NCBI GenBank assembly: GCA_965660355.1
Contig: CBFHZN010000028.1
Span: 1 to 11,727 of the forward strand
DNA from: CAJXVY01 sp965660355
GTDB lineage: Bacteria; Actinomycetota; Actinomycetes; Actinomycetales; Microbacteriaceae
Length of the DNA: 11,727 nucleotides
Reading direction: 5' to 3'
Each line of letters begins with the position of its first letter. Position 1 is the stretch's first letter. The notes under the pieces are model-generated. The model did not search any database. It saw only the letters and a list, made by a program, of their open reading frames with translations, and was not told the DNA's origin. This document shows positions 5,784 to 11,727 of this stretch, piece after piece. Both the position numbers and the translations under genes were made by a program.

Positions 5784-7748
5784 TTGGAAACCAAACAGCT
5801 AAATCCAGATTTGGAATTACTTGGCCAGAGATTGCTTGGACGCTGGGCTGATGTCCGCAGAGAAGTTCGCAAAGTGATGGAAGAAAGCGATATCCACAAA
5901 ATCGAGGGCATGCCCTACGAGGAGCACCGCGAACGAGTTCTAAAAAGCTTGCAGCTACTGGTCGACAAAGGTGTCACCCAGCACGGCTTCCCCAAAGAAA
6001 TAGGCGGATCAGGTTCCCCTGGAGCATCCCTGTCAACATTTGAAGAACTAGTCTTTGCTGACCCCTCTTTGCAGATCAAATATGGAGTTCAGTGGGGGCT
6101 GTTCGGATCTGCAATTTTGTATTTAGGAACTGACTACCACCACAAAAAGTTCTTGCCAGGGGCCGTTGACCTGTCTGTACCAGGAGCGTTTGCGATGAGC
6201 GAGACAGGGCATGGAAGCGATGTTGCATCCTTAGGAACAACTGCAACCTATGATCCAGAAACTCAAGAATTTGTTATTCACACACCAGATCGCCACAGCT
6301 GGAAAGACTGGTTGGGAAATGCCGCCAAGCACGGTCAAGCGGCAGTGGTCTTTGCACAACTAATCGCAGATGGCGAAAACCAAGGCGTGCATGCTTTTTA
6401 TGTTCCAATCCGAAAAGGCAAGAAGTTTTTACCAGGAGTTGGCGGAGAGGATGATGGCCTAAAGGGTGGTCTTAACGGAATCGATAACGGAAGATTGCAC
6501 TTTGATAATGTCCGCATTCCAAGAGAGAACCTGCTAAATCGCTACGCGGATGTTTCACCCGAAGGTGAATACAGCTCCATCATTGAATCCAAGGGAAGAA
6601 GATTCTTCACCCAGCTTGGTGCATTGGTTCAGGGAAGAGTGAGCCTCACCGGTGCAGTCACCAACGCTCAGAAGCTGGCTCTAACAATTGCCTTGAGGTA
6701 TGCCAATGAGCGTAGGCAATTCCCAGGTGTGGATGGCGAAGAAGTCAGGTTAATTGATTACCAGCGCCACCAAAGAAGACTGCTACCTCGTTTGGCAGAG
6801 ACCTACGCACAGATCTTTTTACACCAAGAACTATTAGAGAAATTCCACGAAGTGTTCAACGGAACCAATGACTCCGATGAGACTCGAACTGATTTGGAAA
6901 CAGTCTCCGCAGCAGCCAAAGCGCTTGGAACCTGGAATGCCCAGGAAACAATTCAAGAAGCCCGTGAAGCCTGCGGCGGTCAGGGTTTTCTAGCAGAGCA
7001 CCGACTGACTGGTCTCAGAGCAGATCTGGATGTCTATGTCACCTTTGAGGGAGACAACAACGTGATGTTGCAATTGGTTGCGAAGAGGCTTTTGACAGAT
7101 TATGCAAATGCTTTTAAATCCCCTGATTTTGGAACACTTGCTCAATATGTTGCAGAACAGGTGGGAGAGTCAGCCATTCACCGCGGAGGCCTTAGAGGGC
7201 TTGCTCAGAACATCACTGATTTTGGCTCAACCGCGAGAAGTGTTGAATATGTCAAAGAAGAAGAGCACCAGCACCAACTACTGGTTGACCGCGTGCACAC
7301 CGAAGTTGCTCGAATTGCGAACAAGATGAAAGCAGCTGGCAAAGACAAAGAGAAACAGGCTGAGTTATTCAACCGTCACCAGAATGATCTGATCAAGGTG
7401 GCCAAAGCGCATGCCGAGTTGATTATGTGGGAGGCGTTTACCTCAGCACTAAAAACAATCACCCACGATGACACCCGACAGGTGCTTACTTGGCTAAGAG
7501 ACCTTTATGGCTTCACTCTGTTGGAGAAAAACATTGACTGGTTCATGATCAATGGAAGATTAACTTCTCACCGTGCAGAGGCAATCACCGATTACATCGA
7601 TGACAGACTGCTTCCAAGGCTGAAGCCCTACGCATTGGACCTAGTTGATGCGTTTGAACTAACAGAGCCACTAGTCCGCTCATCGCTTGCCTTTGGCGCT
7701 GAGCAAAAGCGCAGAGACAGCAAAAAAGAAAGCATGGTGGATGCATGA
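5784..7748 (+). CDS. Acyl-CoA oxidase-like acyl-CoA dehydrogenase (FAD)
   Basis: A 654-residue flavoprotein (656 from GTG 5778) for the first beta-oxidation step, acyl-CoA to trans-2-enoyl-CoA. Its length and motifs fit the acyl-CoA oxidase branch better than ordinary 380-residue dehydrogenases. In 656-residue numbering these are 'AMSETGHGSDVASLGTTATY' (139-158, flavin/substrate loop), 'HAFYVPIR' (205-212), 'GIDNGRLHFDNVRIPRENLL' (234-253), 'RYANERRQFPG' (307-317) and 'EACGGQGF' (397-404). In 'VTFEGDNNVMLQ' (421-432), E424 aligns with the catalytic base of peroxisomal oxidases. A helical C-terminal domain of about 200 residues follows, as in oxidases. Electrons could go to O2 (giving H2O2) or to ETF; sequence alone does not decide. 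TTG was chosen over GTG because of the ribosome-site spacing. The stop overlaps the thiolase start (ATGA), so it heads a tight operon. Confidence 0.9.
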   Translation: METKQLNPDLELLGQRLLGRWADVRREVRKVMEESDIHKIEGMPYEEHRERVLKSLQLLVDKGVTQHGFPKEIGGSGSPGASLSTFEELVFADPSLQIKYGVQWGLFGSAILYLGTDYHHKKFLPGAVDLSVPGAFAMSETGHGSDVASLGTTATYDPETQEFVIHTPDRHSWKDWLGNAAKHGQAAVVFAQLIADGENQGVHAFYVPIRKGKKFLPGVGGEDDGLKGGLNGIDNGRLHFDNVRIPRENLLNRYADVSPEGEYSSIIESKGRRFFTQLGALVQGRVSLTGAVTNAQKLALTIALRYANERRQFPGVDGEEVRLIDYQRHQRRLLPRLAETYAQIFLHQELLEKFHEVFNGTNDSDETRTDLETVSAAAKALGTWNAQETIQEAREACGGQGFLAEHRLTGLRADLDVYVTFEGDNNVMLQLVAKRLLTDYANAFKSPDFGTLAQYVAEQVGESAIHRGGLRGLAQNITDFGSTARSVEYVKEEEHQHQLLVDRVHTEVARIANKMKAAGKDKEKQAELFNRHQNDLIKVAKAHAELIMWEAFTSALKTITHDDTRQVLTWLRDLYGFTLLEKNIDWFMINGRLTSHRAEAITDYIDDRLLPRLKPYALDLVDAFELTEPLVRSSLAFGAEQKRRDSKKESMVDA

Positions 7749-8932
7749 TCTCCAAAGATGTTTATTTTATTGACGGTGTCAGAACACCTTTTGGTAGGGC
7801 CGGAGAAAAAGGTGTTTATTGGAACACCAGAGCTGATGACCTAGTGGTCAAGGCAATGATTGGTTTATTGGAGCGTCATCCTGATTTAGATAAATCAGCG
7901 ATTGATGATGTTGCAATTGCTGCCACCACCCAAACAGGAGATCAGGGACTGACCATTGGTCGAACCTCCGCGATTTTGGCGGGGCTTCCTCAGTCAGTTC
8001 CTGGTTTTGCTATTGACAGAATGTGTGCTGGAGCGATGACAGCAGTCACCACCACCGGTTCTGGAATCGGTGTTGGGATGTATGACATGGTGCTAGCAGG
8101 TGGTGTTGAACACATGGGGCGTCATCCAATGGGTTTCGATGCAGACCCAAACCCCAGGTTTTTAGCTGAAAAACTAGTGGATTCAGATGCACTGAACATG
8201 GGTTGCACCGCAGAGAAAATCCATGATCGTTTTCCCCACCTCACCAAACAGCGTGCCGATGCTTTTGCCGTTGGCTCTCAGCAAAAAGCAGCAGCGGCGT
8301 ATGACAAAGGCATTATTCAAAAAGATTTGATTTCTGTTAGTGCGGCAAGTGAATCTGGCTGGAACGTTGTCGACAGAGATGAACCAATGCGACCAGAGAC
8401 GACAGTCGAAGGTATCGCGGATCTAAAAACACCATTCCGGCCACATGGAAGAGTGACCGCTGGAAACGCATCACCATTGACTGATGGTGCGACTGTTTCG
8501 TTGCTTGCAGGCGAGGACGCCATTCGCAAACACGGTTTGAAGCCAAAGATGAAAATGGTGAGCTTTGCCTTTGCAGGAGTTGAGCCAGAAATCATGGGCA
8601 TCGGCCCAATCCCCGCGACCGAGAAAGCATTGGCCAAAGCGGGGCTAGGCATTGATGACATCGGGCTCATGGAGATAAACGAAGCCTTTGCCGTTCAGGT
8701 GTTGAGCTTCATTGACCACTTCGGATTAGAAGACGATGACCCAAGAATCAATAAATACGGAGGCGCTATCGCTTTTGGACACCCTTTGGCATCATCAGGG
8801 GTGAGATTGATGAATCAGCTGGCAGCGCAGTTTGCTGAACATCCAGAGGTTAGATACGGCATAACAACTATGTGCATAGGCCTTGGCATGGGCGGAACAG
8901 TTGTTTGGGAAAACACGAATTGGAAGGGCTAG
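7745..8932 (+). CDS. fadA: Thiolase (acetyl-CoA C-acyltransferase), beta-oxidation
   Basis: A 395-residue cytoplasmic thiolase that cleaves 3-ketoacyl-CoA with CoA to release acetyl-CoA. All catalytic elements are present: the nucleophile C94 in 'DRMCAGAMTAV', 'NEAFAVQ' (312-318), H346 in 'GGAIAFGHPLASSGVR' (339-354), and C377 in 'CIGLGMGG' near the C-terminus. The N-terminal 'FIDGVRTPFGRAG' is also typical. Length is normal and no damage is seen. Gene order favours a degradative thiolase over a biosynthetic one, because it lies between the acyl-CoA oxidase-like gene (ATGA overlap) and fadB (no gap). The ribosome site is weak (GGTGG at 7736-7740), consistent with translational coupling. The symbol follows function and context and does not imply orthology to the E. 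coli gene. Confidence 0.93.
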   Translation: MISKDVYFIDGVRTPFGRAGEKGVYWNTRADDLVVKAMIGLLERHPDLDKSAIDDVAIAATTQTGDQGLTIGRTSAILAGLPQSVPGFAIDRMCAGAMTAVTTTGSGIGVGMYDMVLAGGVEHMGRHPMGFDADPNPRFLAEKLVDSDALNMGCTAEKIHDRFPHLTKQRADAFAVGSQQKAAAAYDKGIIQKDLISVSAASESGWNVVDRDEPMRPETTVEGIADLKTPFRPHGRVTAGNASPLTDGATVSLLAGEDAIRKHGLKPKMKMVSFAFAGVEPEIMGIGPIPATEKALAKAGLGIDDIGLMEINEAFAVQVLSFIDHFGLEDDDPRINKYGGAIAFGHPLASSGVRLMNQLAAQFAEHPEVRYGITTMCIGLGMGGTVVWENTNWKG

Positions 8933-11053
8933 ATGTTAGAAAAATTCGCTCCACTATTTGTTGATGACGATGAAGTCATCACCCACAGTTTGGTTAGTGA
9001 TGTTTCATTGAAATCAGGCAAGACCTTGGCCCTGATCACCCTTGATAATTTCAAAGACCACACTCGACCAACAACCCTTGGTCCGCTAAGCCTAAAACAA
9101 CTCGATGAAACCCTGGATGCTCTAGAAACAAGAGCTAAAAACGGTGAAATCCACGGAATCGCCATAACCGGTAAGCCCTACTTCTTGGCAGCTGGAGCGG
9201 ATCTATCAAAAATAGGTGCGGTCAAAGAAAAAATCACAGGCAGGCTCTATGTCGAGCTTGGCCACTATGTCTTTGCCAAATTAGGCGACAGCAGTGTCCC
9301 AACCTTTGTGTTCATAAACGGCCTGGCCCTTGGTGGCGGAGTTGAGATAGCCCTGAATGCCAAATACAGAACATTGAACTCTGCAGCCCCCGCGCTTGGA
9401 CTACCAGAGGTTTTCTTGGGAATCATCCCTGGCTGGGGTGGAAGTTATCTTTTGCCAAATCTGATTGGCATCAAAAATGCCCTAAAGGTAATTGTTGAAA
9501 ACCCACTAAAGCAAAACCGCATGCTGAAACCAGCCGAGGCTTATGAGATGGGTATAGCTGATGTGATGTTTGAACCCCAAAGGTTTGTTGAACAGAGCAT
9601 TGACTGGGCCGATGAGGTCATCAATGGCAAAAAAGTAAAGCGACCAAATGAGCCAGGAACAATGGAGAAAAAAACCGTCTGGCCAGCCGCAGTAAAGATG
9701 GCTAGGTCGATGATCAAAGATCGTCTTGGTGAGATTCCTGAGTCACCTTATGTGGCGCTTGATTTGATTGACGCCGCTAGAAGCGGAACAAGAGATGAAG
9801 GCTTCAAAAGAGAAGACGATGTGATGGAGGAGCTGGTTTCTGGAGACAAGTTCAGAGCCAGCATGTATTCATTCAACCTTGTTCAAAAACATGCTAAGAG
9901 CCCCCAAGGTGCACCCGATAAGTCTTTGGCAAGGACAGTAAACAAGGTTGGTGTCGTCGGAGCGGGGCTAATGGCAAGTCAACTGGCGCTGTTATTTTTA
10001 CGTCGACTAGAGGTTCCAGTTGTGATGACTGATGTTAGCCAAGAGAGAATTGATAAAGGTCTTGAATATGTCCGCTCAGAACTAGACAAGATGGTTGAAA
10101 AGGGCCGCCTAGATCCAGATGACAGAAACCGATATTCGGCAAATCTCTCGGGTTCCCTCGATTACAGTTCATTTGCTGATTGCGACTGGGTAATTGAGGC
10201 TGTGTTTGAAGAGATGGGTGTCAAACAAGAAGTCTTTGGAAAACTCGAGGAGTTTATTTCTGAGGAATGCATCTTGGCATCCAACACAAGCTCACTTTCA
10301 GTGTCTGAAATGGCCAAAAACCTGAGGAACCCAGAAAGAGTCGTTGGCTTTCACTTTTTCAACCCGGTTGCTGTGATGCCATTACTTGAAGTTGCAAGAA
10401 CCGATAAGACAAATGACGAAACCATGGCAACAGCAATGGCTGTTGGAAAAAACTTGAAAAAGACAACAGTAATTGTCAAAGATGAAGCTGCTTTTGTTGT
10501 GAACAGGCTGTTTGGAGTGCTTCTTAGCGAACAGATGAAAGCGCTGGATGAGGGCTTTAGTTTCGAAGATATCTCTGAGGCAATCAAGCCGCTTGGTTTG
10601 CCAATGGATCCGTTTGATTTATTGGAGCTTGTTGGAATGCATGTCGCTTCCCACATGATGGATTCGATGAAATCCTTCGATGAGAGCAGGTTTTATGCAT
10701 CTGAGACTCTGGGCAAACTTGCCGATCACGGAAAAATCCTCGTGAAGGACGACAAAGGAAAGATAAAGGGCTTTGACAAAACGGCGGTTGCAATGCTTCC
10801 AGCGGCCACCCCAACCAGAGACAAACAAACGATTCTGGATCAAACCCTTGAAGGACTGGCTCGAGAAATCAAGATCATGCTTGATGACGGAGTTGTTCAC
10901 TCCGCAGAGGATATCGATCTAGCGATGATTACTGGAGCGGGATGGCCTTTCCACCTGGGCGGTATAACGCCGTATCTAGACCGCGAGGGTGTTAGCCAAA
11001 GAGTCAATGGCCAACCATTTCACGACCCAATGATTGTCGGAGTAGATAACTAG
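8933..11053 (+). CDS. fadB: FadB: enoyl-CoA hydratase / 3-hydroxyacyl-CoA dehydrogenase
   Basis: A 706-residue multifunctional beta-oxidation protein. The N-terminal crotonase domain (about 1-300) carries oxyanion segment 'FLAAGADLSKIG' (84-95), 'GLALGGGVEIAL' (130-141) with E138, and 'LGLPEVFLGIIPGWGG' (155-170) with E159: both hydratase glutamates. The NAD-binding Rossmann segment starts at 338 (KVGVVGAGLMASQLALLF), followed by D367 ending the second strand. Dehydrogenase residues H474 (GFHFFNP) and E486 (PLLEVART) are present, as is FVVNRLF (521-527). The C-terminal helical domains run to about 700. The dinucleotide motif reads G343-A-G-L-M-A348, with Ala for the last Gly; I recall this variant from other actinobacterial FadB proteins. 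The ATG directly abuts the thiolase TAG, with GGAAGGG (8922-8928) as ribosome site. Adjacent thiolase suggests an alpha/beta oxidation complex. Confidence 0.93.
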   Translation: MLEKFAPLFVDDDEVITHSLVSDVSLKSGKTLALITLDNFKDHTRPTTLGPLSLKQLDETLDALETRAKNGEIHGIAITGKPYFLAAGADLSKIGAVKEKITGRLYVELGHYVFAKLGDSSVPTFVFINGLALGGGVEIALNAKYRTLNSAAPALGLPEVFLGIIPGWGGSYLLPNLIGIKNALKVIVENPLKQNRMLKPAEAYEMGIADVMFEPQRFVEQSIDWADEVINGKKVKRPNEPGTMEKKTVWPAAVKMARSMIKDRLGEIPESPYVALDLIDAARSGTRDEGFKREDDVMEELVSGDKFRASMYSFNLVQKHAKSPQGAPDKSLARTVNKVGVVGAGLMASQLALLFLRRLEVPVVMTDVSQERIDKGLEYVRSELDKMVEKGRLDPDDRNRYSANLSGSLDYSSFADCDWVIEAVFEEMGVKQEVFGKLEEFISEECILASNTSSLSVSEMAKNLRNPERVVGFHFFNPVAVMPLLEVARTDKTNDETMATAMAVGKNLKKTTVIVKDEAAFVVNRLFGVLLSEQMKALDEGFSFEDISEAIKPLGLPMDPFDLLELVGMHVASHMMDSMKSFDESRFYASETLGKLADHGKILVKDDKGKIKGFDKTAVAMLPAATPTRDKQTILDQTLEGLAREIKIMLDDGVVHSAEDIDLAMITGAGWPFHLGGITPYLDREGVSQRVNGQPFHDPMIVGVDN

Positions 11054-11064
11054 TAATCACTTGG

Positions 11065-11077
11065 GATAATGGCTGGA
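11065..11077 (+). promoter_or_regulatory. Probable leaderless promoter (-10 GATAAT) of the acetyltransferase gene
   Basis: GATAAT at 11065-11070 ends exactly 6 nt before the ATG at 11077. No Shine-Dalgarno is in the intervening GGCTGG. The -10 box lies in the 23-bp gap after fadB, so the gene can be expressed apart from the beta-oxidation operon. An overlapping ATG at 11069 is out of frame. No clear -35 is seen. Confidence 0.55.
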
Positions 11078-11550
11078 TGGACATTCGACCCGCCACCAAG
11101 CAAGACATTCCTGCAATCTTGGAGATGATTCAGGATTTAGCTGATTATGAAAAAGAGCCGGATGCAGTTGAGAACACCCCGGAAATGCTGACAGAGACTC
11201 TATTTGGTGAAAACCCTAAAGCTTTTGCCGAGATCATCGATGATGATGGCCCAGTCGGCATCGCCATTTGGTTTCTAAATTACTCAACCTGGACTGGTAG
11301 GCACGGGATTTATTTAGAGGATTTGTATGTAAAACCTGAAGCCAGAGGAAAAGGCTTTGGCAAACAAATGCTTATTCACCTAGCAGCCAAGGCTAGGGAT
11401 AATGGCTGGTCAAGGTTTGAGTGGTCGGTGCTTGATTGGAATCAGCCAGCCATCGATTTTTATATCTCCCAAGGGGCGCAGATGATGAATGGTTGGACCG
11501 TTTGTCGGGTTGATGGGGATGCTTTGCATTCTCTTGCCTCCCAAAGATAG
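11077..11550 (+). CDS. GNAT N-acetyltransferase, SSAT (diamine/thialysine)-like
   Basis: A 157-residue cytoplasmic acetyl-CoA-dependent N-acetyltransferase. The acetyl-CoA pyrophosphate loop is R90-G-K-G-F-G95-K within 'LEDLYVKPEARGKGFGKQML' (80-99). The full pattern is that of the spermidine/spermine (SSAT) and thialysine N-acetyltransferase subgroup: 'IRPAT..DIPAILEMIQDLADYEK' at the start, 'FLNYSTWTGRHGIYLEDLYV' (66-85), then 'WNQPAIDFYISQGA' (121-134), in which Y129 takes the place of the proposed general acid. Likely substrates are a diamine, polyamine or lysine analogue, but this subgroup is broad. It follows fadB by 23 nt with its own leaderless -10 box, and tRNA-Pro begins 9 nt after its TAG. 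No functional link to beta-oxidation is evident beyond acetyl-CoA use. Confidence 0.87.
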   Translation: MDIRPATKQDIPAILEMIQDLADYEKEPDAVENTPEMLTETLFGENPKAFAEIIDDDGPVGIAIWFLNYSTWTGRHGIYLEDLYVKPEARGKGFGKQMLIHLAAKARDNGWSRFEWSVLDWNQPAIDFYISQGAQMMNGWTVCRVDGDALHSLASQR

Positions 11551-11559
11551 CCTTAAATT

Positions 11560-11633
<74 letters not shown>

Positions 11634-11634
11634 C

Positions 11635-11727
11635 TTATGTCGGACCAATAATTGGTGCCCCAAGGTCAATCGAGAACCTCAGTGCTGAGGCAGCGACTAA
11701 TTGACCAATGGAATCAAATTGATCCCT
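11635..11727 (-). CDS. Possible C-terminus of a minus-strand gene, cut by the window edge
   Basis: From the right edge, one minus-strand frame stays open for 30 codons to TAA at 11635-11637. The encoded tail, including 'IGQLVAASALRFSIDLGAP' and ending IIGPT, has protein-like composition with alternating hydrophobic and small residues. The other two minus-strand frames hit stops within 10 codons. The stop would lie 1 nt after the convergent tRNA-Pro, in keeping with the tight packing elsewhere. I do not recognise the family. Thirty open codons can occur by chance, so this is tentative. Confidence 0.4.
   Translation of the reverse strand, partial: RDQFDSIGQLVAASALRFSIDLGAPIIGPT

Noticed and set aside
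10584..10900. Minus-strand frames within fadB (76-101 codons)
   Set aside because: They lie in the coding region of FadB and show no recognisable family; they look like shadow frames.
11664..11706. An intrinsic terminator after tRNA-Pro formed by the nested inverted repeats
   Set aside because: No T tract follows, and the inner stem has almost no loop. A terminator is not supported.

Overview
The window looks like chromosome from a small-genome, moderate-GC actinobacterium. The best guess is a planktonic freshwater or marine Microbacteriaceae of the Rhodoluna/Aquiluna/Pontimonas type. The reasons are base composition near half GC, very tight gene packing (ATGA stop/start overlaps, convergent genes sharing stop codons), actinobacterial-looking beta-oxidation proteins, a tRNA without encoded CCA, and several genes with a -10 box exactly 6 nt before the start codon and no Shine-Dalgarno (leaderless transcripts). 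The taxonomic call is inference. No mobile element, CRISPR array or phage gene was seen.

Layout. (1) 1-213: the end of a ferritin-like DUF2202-type gene and its intrinsic terminator. (2) 248-2097: an MFS transporter (+) meeting a LysE/RhtB exporter (-) tail to tail. (3) 2113-3649, minus strand: a compact operon of a winged-helix regulator, an SbtA-type sodium/bicarbonate transporter and an SbtB-type PII-like protein, joined by ATGA overlaps, with lysE 15 nt further downstream. A perfect 12-bp palindrome lies between the regulator and the divergent gene. (4) 3725-4492: a stand-alone crotonase (+), converging on a minus-strand pair of a DUF427 protein and a LON-domain protein (4489-5582). (5) 5784-11053: a beta-oxidation operon of an acyl-CoA oxidase-like flavoprotein, a thiolase and a FadB multifunctional protein, with no gaps between genes. 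(6) 11077-11633: an SSAT-like acetyltransferase and tRNA-Pro(CGG), followed by the possible C-terminus of a minus-strand gene cut by the window edge.

Together, region 5 encodes a complete beta-oxidation turn: the flavoprotein makes the 2-enoyl-CoA, FadB hydrates and oxidises it, and the thiolase releases acetyl-CoA. The crotonase of region 4 may serve a related acyl-CoA route. Region 3 is the most unusual part. SbtA/SbtB is best known as the high-affinity bicarbonate uptake module of the cyanobacterial CO2-concentrating mechanism. Here it sits in an apparent heterotroph, with its own winged-helix regulator and an SbtB that lacks the C-terminal cysteine-containing loop. Supplying bicarbonate to biotin carboxylases or anaplerotic enzymes would be a reasonable role, but that is inference.
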